A DNA stretch of 64,000 bases from Moraxella oculi (GTDB taxonomy: Bacteria; Pseudomonadota; Gammaproteobacteria; Pseudomonadales; Moraxellaceae), in contig NZ_JAMBAQ010000002.1 of assembly GCF_023336735.1 (NCBI RefSeq), positions 124,001-188,000 on the forward strand. Reading direction: 5' to 3'. This document shows, piece after piece, positions 56,404 through 64,000 of this stretch; the first letter of the stretch is position 1; every line of letters begins with the position of its first letter. The position numbers were made by a program, and so were the translations under genes. Below the pieces are notes generated by a model that ran no database searches, was not told where the DNA came from, and saw nothing but the letters and a program-made list of their open reading frames with translations.

Positions 56404-56907
56404 TCATCGCCAAGCGTGTGATATCAATTCTTTTGTTAAGGGAAGTTCTCTTACCAGCTCTTGCAATGCTCGCTGATACACGCCACGCTTAAAGGCGACT
56501 ACTTGGTTGAGTGGGTACCAATAGCTGACCCATTGCCACTCTTCAAATTCAGGCTTTGACGCATCAAAGCGAATGTGTTTCGTGTTGTCTTCATCTAAGC
56601 GAAGCAAAAACCATTTTTGTTTTTGCCCAATACACAGCGGTGCTTGATTGCTACGAACATAACGCTTTGGCAGTCGGTAACGCAACCAATCTTTCGTAAC
56701 TGCAAGCAGTTCAACATGACTAGGAAGCAGGCCAACCTCTTCGTATAATTCACGATACATGGCATCCAATGGCGTCTCTCCATCGTCAATGCCCCCTTGG
56801 GGAAATTGCCAGCTGTCGTGTCCGATGCGTTTTGCCCAAAGCACTTGCCCTTGTGTATTTGCCAAGATGATGCCGACATTGGCTCGAAAGCCGTCCGAAT
56901 CAATCAT
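56404..56907 (-). CDS. rppH: RNA pyrophosphohydrolase
   Basis: 167 residues. It removes pyrophosphate from the 5' end of mRNA and starts decay. The Nudix box [20 protein letters not shown] lies at about 38-57. Other family cues are [17 protein letters not shown] and W-L-R-Y-R-L-P. Divergent from the autotransporter gene. Confidence 0.95.
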   Translation of the reverse strand: MIDSDGFRANVGIILANTQGQVLWAKRIGHDSWQFPQGGIDDGETPLDAMYRELYEEVGLLPSHVELLAVTKDWLRYRLPKRYVRSNQAPLCIGQKQKWFLLRLDEDNTKHIRFDASKPEFEEWQWVSYWYPLNQVVAFKRGVYQRALQELVRELPLTKELISHAWR

Positions 56908-57172
56908 GACTAAACTCTATATAAAAATTTTTAACAAATTCTGCCATGTGTGATGACAGATGACTTGGTATTATTAAAACAAATTTTTCGTAAAAAGTGT
57001 AATGTTTTTTTGCATTAAAATGTTTCATGTTCGCTTGATTTTGTCGGTGTTGATGTGTCATTGATGATAAAAATGGCGATTTATTTCATACTTTTGTCAC
57101 ATAAGGTTACTAAAATGCAACAGCCAACATAGAAAATGGGTACTTATGTACAAAGATTTTGGAGAAATGCTC

Positions 57173-60097
57173 ATGAAAAGCAAGTGTCTAAGACGAACAC
57201 TGCTAACAATTGCGGTTGCCGGCATGATGTCGCACACGGATGCCAACTCTGCTGTTAATATGACCAATACCAATATATCTAAAGCAACAATCAATCAGTC
57301 TAAAGGCAACGCATTCGATTCTACCATAGGTCATCAAGTTTGGTTTGATTCACAAGACAGTAACAAGACAAGTATCAACCAGCATGGCTTCACCTCCCAG
57401 CCAAGTGTGCCGTCTTTAAAAGATGAACAAAAAAACACCGAAACTAAGTCTGCTGCACCCTCCAACACACAACCCAAACAAGAGCCATTTATTGTTTCGG
57501 ACATTAATCGACATAGGCAGGCGTGGTTTGATCATCTGGCCGATAAAGTCGTGGTTGATTATCCAAAAAAGGACAGTTTGGAGGCTGAACTGGACAGACG
57601 CATCTCATGGGACAAACAACAAAATACCAGCCCAGAGCGTCGAGCATTGGCAGAGGAGGATAAAAGCCAGGATCGCACCCATGTTCGTCGCGAATTTGTC
57701 AAAAGTACGCTGGGTGACATGGCTGATGACATCAGTGATATTGAGCTTGAAGCACTGTTTGGTGGCACTGAATATTTGGCGAGTCTTGCAACAAGGTCTT
57801 TTGATAGTAATAAAAATCGTCCCAGGGCGTTTGATTTCATCTTAAAAGACAGGTATCTGCGTGGTCGCCCATATCAAGTGCTGGATGATGAAGGTAGCTA
57901 CTTGCCAGATTATGACACCAAAACACATGATGAAAAAACAAAAAGAGCGTATTCTTCTTATCCAAGTGGACACACTTCTAACGGTTTTGGGCAGGCTGTT
58001 GCCATGTCTTTAATTTTTCCAGAGCGTGGCAAGGAGGCATTTGCCAGAGCGATAGAATATGGTGAGAGCCGTGTGATTGTCGGTGCTCATTTTCCCACAG
58101 ATACCATGACTTCTAGGGCGGGCCGCTACTATTTTATGGCGAAAATGCTTGAGGATGATGTGCGTGCCAAAGAGCTGGCGAAGCTATCTGCATCAGTGCG
58201 TCATTTATTCGCTGATTTGTGTGGCGATGAATTGAGGTCTTGTTTAGAAAAGCTACCAAGTCAATCTTATGATGACCACAAAAAAGACAGTCACGCCATC
58301 GGATATTACCACACTTTAAAAAATGACAATCAGATTGAGCGTCTTGGTCTTGATGACTTGCCCAAAGAGGCTGGCCATCTTTTGAAATTACGCTATCCTT
58401 ACCTTGATGATGATGCACACCGACAGGTGCTGGCATCTACCGCTTATCCAAAAAATAGCTTTGCTCAAATGGGCGATGTGAACAATCCAGACAACAACTG
58501 GGGTTTGATTAACTTACCATCTGCTTACGATGGCATGGGTCATCTGTATGGTGATTTGACGACAAAAACGCCAGATGCGACGCTTGATATCGCAGGGTTT
58601 GGAGAGTATGATGCTTGGAATAATGACATCACAGGCAAAGGTAGGCTTATCCAAAATCATTCAGGCAAGCTCATTTTGACGGGAAATAATCATTTTGGCG
58701 GTGTTAGCATCAAGCAAGGCGAGATGATCTTATCGGCCAACAATCAGATGTATGCCGACAGTGAGATATTTGCTGATGGTATTTTGAACATAGAGGGGGA
58801 TTTTTTTGGAACGATTCTTAACCATCAAGGTGTGATCAATGTCCATGCCAATCAAAAAAATGTGACGATTGATGACATTGCGATGAATGATGGCATCTTA
58901 ACCGTCAAAGGTGAGAGGGGGACTGCTCACATTAATCAATTGGATGGTCAAGGTCGGGTGCTGGTACAAGAAGGATCGGATTTTGGTAAGGTGGCGGGGT
59001 CGCTGGATTTTGTGATGGCCCCAAGTGATCAACCAGTCAGCATTCAACATCTTTTGGGCAAGCATCGCATTATGCCAACTAAGATCAATCAAGAAATTAA
59101 AGATCAGTATTTGTTGCAGGTTCAAAGTGGCGATGGCGTGCTTCATTTAAGTGATGGTCGTGGCGACATTGACAAGGTAGAACGAGGGGCATATGCGTAT
59201 CGGTTGCGTCAAGTGGACAAGGCTTGGGTATTATCACATTTGAATGATAACAATAGACCCATGGCATCATCACTCACGACATCGGCGATGAATGCAGCCG
59301 TCATTACTCCTTATTCGATGATGGATATGATGAATGCACCCGTGCGGTCAGGAATTTGGGCTTTGCACCATCGCAATGACCGCACATTCCATCATGAGCA
59401 AGGCAGCTTTAATGATGTGAGTCAGCGTACGACACTGGGTGTGGGCATGACAGATGGGAATCTATTGATTGGTGCCTTGGCAAGCAAAAGTCATGGTACG
59501 GTCAAGACAGATGTTGATCGTGGGTATGTGACGACAGGTGTGTCAGCCTATGTCAACAAACAACTGGTGGGCGGAGCGACTGTCCTGGGTGCTTTGGCTC
59601 ATCAATACACAAAACAAGCCATAGATAATGTGTCTGTGCAGAATGTGAAACATCGTGCTTGGGGTGCATCGCTGGGTATGACCAAATTGATGCCCATCAA
59701 CGATTATCACATCAAGCCTTTTGTTGCCATCATTCATCTAAATGCTGATGGCAAAGACGCACAGGTGCAAGGCTCAACCATTGACTTTGAGCGTGCGACA
59801 CTGACGGCAGTGAATGTTGGAGCCAGCATTTCCAAGTCCATGCGTATGATCAAACCTTATGCGACCATGCAATTAGGATATGTCCGTCAGAAAAATGACT
59901 TAATCATCAATGATGCCATCAATCAGCACAAATCACGCTGGTCAAGTGATTTGTCAGGTGTGGCAGGATTGGTAGCACTGGGGGTTGAGGCCAGTGCAAG
60001 TGAGTATTCTGGGTTGTCGCTGGAAGTGGCAAAAACATTCCATGAACACATTGATAACCCAGCCAGTGCCAAACTCATGCTTAATTATCGTTTTTAG
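57173..60097 (+). CDS. Autotransporter with PAP2 acid phosphatase passenger
   Basis: About 974 residues. Signal peptide at about 1-25, then a low-complexity Ser/Asn/Thr segment. The passenger holds a class A acid phosphatase or PAP2 site: K-D-R-Y-L-R-G-R-P (about 224), Y-P-S-G-H-T (about 263) and E-S-R-V-I-V-G-A-H-F-P-T-D (about 297), the full three-part K-x6-RP, P-S-G-H, S-R-x5-H-x3-D signature. A beta-helix-like region follows (about 470-620, with G-K-G-R-L and L-T-G-N-N). The last about 270 residues form an autotransporter barrel ending in N-Y-R-F. It should display a phosphatase on the cell surface. Start chosen by GGAG at 57161-57164. Confidence 0.88.
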   Translation: MKSKCLRRTLLTIAVAGMMSHTDANSAVNMTNTNISKATINQSKGNAFDSTIGHQVWFDSQDSNKTSINQHGFTSQPSVPSLKDEQKNTETKSAAPSNTQPKQEPFIVSDINRHRQAWFDHLADKVVVDYPKKDSLEAELDRRISWDKQQNTSPERRALAEEDKSQDRTHVRREFVKSTLGDMADDISDIELEALFGGTEYLASLATRSFDSNKNRPRAFDFILKDRYLRGRPYQVLDDEGSYLPDYDTKTHDEKTKRAYSSYPSGHTSNGFGQAVAMSLIFPERGKEAFARAIEYGESRVIVGAHFPTDTMTSRAGRYYFMAKMLEDDVRAKELAKLSASVRHLFADLCGDELRSCLEKLPSQSYDDHKKDSHAIGYYHTLKNDNQIERLGLDDLPKEAGHLLKLRYPYLDDDAHRQVLASTAYPKNSFAQMGDVNNPDNNWGLINLPSAYDGMGHLYGDLTTKTPDATLDIAGFGEYDAWNNDITGKGRLIQNHSGKLILTGNNHFGGVSIKQGEMILSANNQMYADSEIFADGILNIEGDFFGTILNHQGVINVHANQKNVTIDDIAMNDGILTVKGERGTAHINQLDGQGRVLVQEGSDFGKVAGSLDFVMAPSDQPVSIQHLLGKHRIMPTKINQEIKDQYLLQVQSGDGVLHLSDGRGDIDKVERGAYAYRLRQVDKAWVLSHLNDNNRPMASSLTTSAMNAAVITPYSMMDMMNAPVRSGIWALHHRNDRTFHHEQGSFNDVSQRTTLGVGMTDGNLLIGALASKSHGTVKTDVDRGYVTTGVSAYVNKQLVGGATVLGALAHQYTKQAIDNVSVQNVKHRAWGASLGMTKLMPINDYHIKPFVAIIHLNADGKDAQVQGSTIDFERATLTAVNVGASISKSMRMIKPYATMQLGYVRQKNDLIINDAINQHKSRWSSDLSGVAGLVALGVEASASEYSGLSLEVAKTFHEHIDNPASAKLMLNYRF

Positions 60098-60161
60098 TTT
60101 TAATGAACTGATTTTGAACATTTAATTAATTTGGTCAAATGATGACATGATTGATGAAAAG

Positions 60162-60185
60162 CTCGATGACATGTCGAGTTTTTTT
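60162..60185 (+). terminator. Terminator after the autotransporter gene
   Basis: CTCGA (60162-60166) with TCGAG (60174-60178), a 7-base loop and T7. Confidence 0.75.
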
Positions 60186-60269
60186 AAACGAATTGGTACA
60201 CCCAACAGAACATCAGGCATTTGTTCTATACAAAAAATGAATGGCTGCACAAAAATGCTCAGTACTTGC

Positions 60270-60298
60270 TTGAAAAATCCCTAAAAAATCGCCATACT
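60270..60298 (+). promoter_or_regulatory. Promoter of the osmC-like gene
   Basis: TTGAAA (60270-60275), a 17-bp spacer, and CATACT (60293-60298), 59 bp before the start. Confidence 0.6.
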
Positions 60299-60356
60299 AG
60301 TCAAAAATGTGTTTATTCTTTATCTTAAAATTCAAGGCGATAATAAGGATGATTTT

Positions 60357-60794
60357 ATGGCAGATCTTAGTGTTGATATTTCTTGGTTAAAAAATGAGGC
60401 TATTAACTTCAAAGCGACCAGTGGTTCAGGGCATGAAGTCATGATGGACTCAGACCAAGTTTTAGGCTCAAAACCAATGGAGTTGATTTTGATGGGTTTG
60501 GGTGGCTGTGCCAGTTATGATGTCGTGAGTATTCTAAAAAAATCTCGCCAAGCGATTAAGGATGTCCGTTGTGAAGTATCTGCCAAGCGTGCTGATGCCA
60601 CACCTGCAGTATTTACTGACATTCATCTACACTTTGTTGTCATTGGAACTGATATCAAAGAATCTCAGGTTGCCAGAGCGATTGAGTTATCTGCAACAAA
60701 GTACTGCTCTGCCTCAAAGATGCTCGCTGATGGTGGTGTGAATATCACTCATGATTATGAAATCATTGAAAGCGATAATGGCAAGGTGAAATGA
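60357..60794 (+). CDS. OsmC/Ohr family protein, YhfA-like
   Basis: 145 residues. OsmC-fold proteins use two Cys to reduce organic peroxides. Present are L-M-G-L-G-G-C-A-S-Y-D-V-V (first Cys) and A-T-K-Y-C-S-A-S-K-M-L (second Cys), as in the YhfA group. The ATG at 60357 follows AAGGAT. It overlaps the MAPEG gene by 4 bp. Confidence 0.88.
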   Translation: MADLSVDISWLKNEAINFKATSGSGHEVMMDSDQVLGSKPMELILMGLGGCASYDVVSILKKSRQAIKDVRCEVSAKRADATPAVFTDIHLHFVVIGTDIKESQVARAIELSATKYCSASKMLADGGVNITHDYEIIESDNGKVK

Positions 60795-61225
60795 TGGATG
60801 CGATCATGATGTTTGTGGTGAATTTTTCTCCCAAAATTTCAGTGGCGATACAGGCGATGTTGGCGGCGTGTCTTTTGCCATTCGTCTTTGCATTGCTTGC
60901 AAAAATAACAGGGGGATTTCGCCTTGTGGACAATGCCAATCCACGGGAGTTTTTGGCAAAAACAACGGGCTTGGCAGCAAGGCTAAACTCTGCCCAAACC
61001 AACAGCTTTGAAGGCTTGCCGATGTTTTTGGCGGCCGTTTTGGTAGCGATGTATTGCTTTGTACCACAAAATGTCATTAATGCCTTAGCATGGTTGTATG
61101 TGTTTTTACGCATGGGTTATGGCATGGCGTATGCGTTTAATTTATCATTGCTACGCTCAGTATTGTGGTTTCTTGGAATGTCGTGTTGCTTGGCACTATT
61201 CTATTTTGCAATGGTCATGATCTGA
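60791..61225 (+). CDS. MAPEG family membrane protein
   Basis: 144 residues with four membrane helices, the size of bacterial MAPEG proteins (glutathione transferase-like). It has R-L-V-D-N-A-N-P-R-E-F, R-L-N-S-A-Q-T-N-S-F-E-G-L-P-M-F, and R-M-G-Y-G-M-A-Y, matching the family E-x-x-P-x-F and R-x-x-Y patterns. It overlaps osmC-like upstream and, at its stop, a broken gene downstream. Confidence 0.85.
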   Translation: MMDAIMMFVVNFSPKISVAIQAMLAACLLPFVFALLAKITGGFRLVDNANPREFLAKTTGLAARLNSAQTNSFEGLPMFLAAVLVAMYCFVPQNVINALAWLYVFLRMGYGMAYAFNLSLLRSVLWFLGMSCCLALFYFAMVMI

Positions 61226-61576
61226 TGCCAAAAAGTTTGGTGGCTAATATTATTGTAAAAAATAATTTACACCCAAAGGGTAATGTTAAAAGCACTATTG
61301 ATAGAATTCATACCTTGGTTGGTTCTGGTGCAATAAACAGAATCAATCACTTACAATCGAAATATTTGCACAATCATTTAATTGATTTTTTTTGACAAAG
61401 AGTTCTCGCTATATGATCTTCTTGACTTGCTGAATTTTCATGATGTTCAGGTGGTGCATATTAATGAGATGAGTGGATATCACTGTTATAGAGCAATCAT
61501 CAATCAAGCATTAAGCAAAAACTTTGTGAGAGTAAATCCTTTTTATAATAAGATGACCCTAGATCCTTTTTGTTAA
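61225..61576 (+). pseudogene. Unknown protein gene split by a poly-T frameshift
   Basis: Two overlapping frames join into one protein of about 116 residues if the T8 run at 61386-61393 is read as T7: ...H-N-H-L-I-D-F-F then D-K-E-F-S-L-Y-D-L-L-D. The first frame starts at 61225, overlapping the MAPEG stop, and stops at 61395; the second is open to 61576. The join is smooth in composition. I do not recognise the family; H-P-K-G-N-V-K-S-T-I-D-R-I-H and G-Y-H-C-Y-R-A-I are its most distinctive parts. The AT-rich stretch with the following genes suggests transfer. Confidence 0.6.
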
Positions 61577-61598
61577 TCAATAATAAGGCTTTAGAACT

Positions 61599-62792
61599 AT
61601 GGATGGCAAATTTAATAAATCAGTGAATAATATCTGTGGCAGCATGTTGCTATCGAGTTTGGCATCTTCCCTCTATCTGGTTGTATTGCCACTATATGTT
61701 TATCATCTTACCAATAGTGCCATTTCTACAGCACTTCAGGTAACCATCTCTGCGGCAGGTAGTCTGCTCGCTTGTTTCTTTGTTAATAATTTTAATATAT
61801 TTAAAAGTGATAAATTGCACATTGTGGCCATTAATGTTACTTTAAGTATTTTGTTATGCTTACCATATTTTTTTAATGATTCAGCCATGATTTATGCGTT
61901 GTATGCCATAAGTTTTGTTGGAACATTTTTATCAACTTGTTCAAGTGGCTATATTGAGAGTTTGATTTCATTTTTATCAGAATCAACACACAGTCTAAAT
62001 AGACAAACCATCATAGGAAAAACAAAGGTTTTTGCAGGCATGGGTTCAGCGTTAGGGTTTTTTATAGGCGGTGCTATTTTAAGTGTTTTAAATCATCGTG
62101 TTGTATTTTTTATTGGCGGTGTTTTATTTGTCCTATCTGCTATTTTTATGTATTTGACTCCTATCGATGATATCAAACAAAGAAGTAATTCTATCAAAAA
62201 AGCGGTTTATAAAATTTTATTCTCAAAAAATATCTTCTATTTGAGTACAGCTCATGCCATATCCGCAGTCAGCTTATTTATTTATAACGGGACTTTTATA
62301 TATGTATTAAAGGATATTTATAAGGTCGATGATATTTATGTTTCTTTTTATTTTTTTAGTCTGATGTTGGCAACGGTTTTTGGTTCGTTGCTTATGGTGA
62401 AAGTATCCAGACATAAAGAGTTGCCTGTCCGTATTGCCCCGCATCTGCGTATATTTTATGCTTTATTTTTCTTGGTAACCGCATTCTCTTCAGGATATTG
62501 GTATTTTTTAATATCTGTATTTGTTCTTAACTTTATTCATGCGTTTTCAATTCCGTTTTGGCAGGATTGCTTTCAAAAATATTCCCCTTCATCAGAATGG
62601 CGGGTAATCGGAACAAGCAGAAAAACATTGGTGGCTATTTCTGGCATCATTGGAAGCATGTTAGGTGGATATTTGATTGGAAAATACAATATTATGCTTA
62701 CCTATACTGTTGCGGCATTGCTGTCTTTTGTATCTGGTGTTTTATTAATGGTTTTTATTAGACGGTCTCATGAAATTAAAAGAAGCGTATGA
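61599..62792 (+). CDS. MFS transporter
   Basis: 397 residues with about 12 membrane helices, the standard major facilitator size. The loop after helix 2 and the central basic loop (D-D-I-K-Q-R-S-N-S-I-K-K) fit the fold; the substrate cannot be read. The gene is markedly AT-rich. Its end overlaps the FAD-protein gene by 23 bp, so the two are coupled and could be a transport and oxidation pair for one small molecule. Confidence 0.8.
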   Translation: MDGKFNKSVNNICGSMLLSSLASSLYLVVLPLYVYHLTNSAISTALQVTISAAGSLLACFFVNNFNIFKSDKLHIVAINVTLSILLCLPYFFNDSAMIYALYAISFVGTFLSTCSSGYIESLISFLSESTHSLNRQTIIGKTKVFAGMGSALGFFIGGAILSVLNHRVVFFIGGVLFVLSAIFMYLTPIDDIKQRSNSIKKAVYKILFSKNIFYLSTAHAISAVSLFIYNGTFIYVLKDIYKVDDIYVSFYFFSLMLATVFGSLLMVKVSRHKELPVRIAPHLRIFYALFFLVTAFSSGYWYFLISVFVLNFIHAFSIPFWQDCFQKYSPSSEWRVIGTSRKTLVAISGIIGSMLGGYLIGKYNIMLTYTVAALLSFVSGVLLMVFIRRSHEIKRSV

Positions 62793-64000
62793 TGTTGTTG
62801 TGGGTGCTGGCAATGCTGGTCTTTGTTCAGCCATATCAGCTGCCCAGAAAGGAAAGCGTGTTTTGGTCATTGAAAAAGCTCCAAGAATTTATAGAGGGGG
62901 TAATAGTTCATTAACAATGAATTTTAGATTTCCTCACAATAATTTTGAAGAGTTATTAAGCTTGATTGATGATGGTGATAGAAATTTAGAGGTAGAGAAG
63001 GTTTTAAGATAAAGCTACATGCCGTATACGAAGGATGATTTTCTTCATGACTTAAGATCCACTTCCAATAATCAAGGAGTTTTGGATCTTCAAGAAACAC
63101 TTGTTGATAAATCTTTTGAAACTATTTTATGGATGAGAGACTTGGGGCATAAATGGACATATAAAGATTTTGGTAATATATTTAAAAGAAGCATACCTCT
63201 TAAGATTAAAGGTTCGGGTAAATCTTTACAAGAAAGAAACTTTAATATTGCCGAGAGTTTGAGTGTAGATGTAATGTATTGCACCTCTCTTTATGACTTT
63301 GTAATGGTTGATAATTGTGTTAAAGAGCTGATTTTAACTAAGGATAATGGAGAATCATTTGGCTTGCCTACTAATTCATTGATATTGGCACTGGGAGGTT
63401 ATGAAGCTAATCCATATTTTAGGCAAAAATTTTTAGGAGAGTCCTGGGAAAATGTTGGCATCAGGGGTGTTCCTTTTAATACTGGAGATTGGTTTTTCCC
63501 TGCAATCAAAAACAATATTCAACTTTATGGGGATTATTCGGAATTTGGTTGCCATGCGACACCTCAAAGCTCATATCTTCCTGATTATTTATTGCCAGGA
63601 GAAAATATTAAAAGTCAAAACCAATCGAGGTATCAGTTTAATCTAGGAATAACAATTAATCATGATGGTAAGCGTTTTTTTGATGAGGGTGAGAGTATGC
63701 CAAACTTTTTATATACAAAAGTTGGGCGTATGATTAATAAGCAGATTAATAATATGGCTTTTCAGATATTTGATAGAAAAACCGTTGGTTTTTTATCCCA
63801 ATCGTATTTTTCTGATGAGAATTTATTTAGTTCAAATTCATTGCGAGTTATTTGTGAAAAGTTTGGTATAAATCATCGCAATCTGCATGATACGATAGAA
63901 AGCTATAATCGCAATTGTGTCGACAATGTCATTTGTGATTTTAGTTACTTGGATGGTAATAAATCTGTGGATTGTTTTGGCGTCCCTAAATCTAACCGGG
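62770..64000 (+). pseudogene. FAD-dependent dehydrogenase (TcuA/fumarate reductase-like), in-frame stop, runs off the window
   Basis: It begins with D-V-V-V-G-A-G-N-A-G-L-C-S-A-I-S-A-A-x-x-G-K-R-V-L-V-I-E-K-A, an FAD-binding fold with the G-N-A-G-L form seen in tricarballylate dehydrogenase TcuA, and R-G-G-N-S-S-L-T. A TAA at 63010-63012 interrupts the frame after L-R; the same frame then stays open from 63013 to the window end (M-P-Y-T-K-D-D-F-L-H-D-L, later L-A-L-G-G-Y-E-A-N and G-I-T-I-N-H-D-G-K-R-F-F-D-E), the FAD- and substrate-domain pattern of this family. One base substitution (for example CAA or AAA to TAA) explains the break. Restart at ATG 63019 would lack the FAD motif. Confidence 0.8.

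Overview
The window looks like a chromosomal segment of a Moraxella-type gammaproteobacterium (Moraxellaceae). This rests on the moderately AT-rich sequence, on Moraxellaceae-like versions of housekeeping proteins (UbiM, PuuP-like permease, PepN, MaeB, RsmE, Lgt, RppH), on a pilV-pilW-pilX-pilY1 type IV pilus cluster, and on remnants of a GATC methylase pair like that of the MboI/DpnII systems (MboI comes from Moraxella bovis). The genus is an inference; no rRNA or tRNA gene was found.

Layout. 1-6.5 kb: a two-helix membrane protein, small conserved proteins, two YbjQ-type proteins and valS. 6.5-8.3 kb: a restriction locus in which a DpnI-type nuclease gene (dpnC) and dpnD sit between the broken remains of two GATC-type adenine methylase genes. 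8.3-17.5 kb: an HDAC-like protein, YbjN-like protein, ccmAB, a permease, pteridine reductase, cca and maeB. 17.6-27.4 kb: a type I-F CRISPR-Cas locus on the minus strand, with 17 repeats and 16 spacers, leader, cas6f (csy4), csy3, csy2, csy1, a fused cas2-3, and a frameshifted cas1. 27.5-33.9 kb: an ICMT-like methyltransferase, hemB, a D,D-carboxypeptidase, ruvB and pldA. 33.9-38.9 kb: comF and the minor-pilin genes. 39-51 kb: an outer-membrane barrel, pal, pepN, waaA, rsmE, cmoM, a lipoprotein and a TrpXYZ-like ABC importer. 51-57 kb: a minus-strand run of ubiM, apbE, folA, thyA, lgt and rppH. 57-64 kb: an autotransporter with a PAP2 phosphatase passenger, osmC-like and MAPEG genes, and an AT-rich right edge with an MFS transporter between two damaged genes.

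The most notable object is at 22844-22988, between cas3 and csy1. Two degenerate I-F repeats face away from csy1 and enclose a 20-nt pseudo-spacer. They have their own promoter (TTGAAA, 17 bp, TAAAAT) placed just as in the main array. The pseudo-spacer matches a CC-PAM site over the -10 box (TATAAT) of the csy1-4 operon. It matches at all of positions 1-5, 7-11 and 13-17; within 1-18 the mismatches fall exactly at 6, 12 and 18, the positions that type I complexes flip out and do not read. This is the signature of a Cas-regulating guide RNA (CreR-like) that would make the Csy complex repress its own operon without cutting.

Other points: cas1 is split by one base in a T5A5 run, so spacer acquisition is probably off while interference genes look intact; one spacer occurs twice in the array; and the DpnI cassette lies exactly where a DpnII/MboI-like cassette has been lost, so the cell should lack GATC methylation from this locus.
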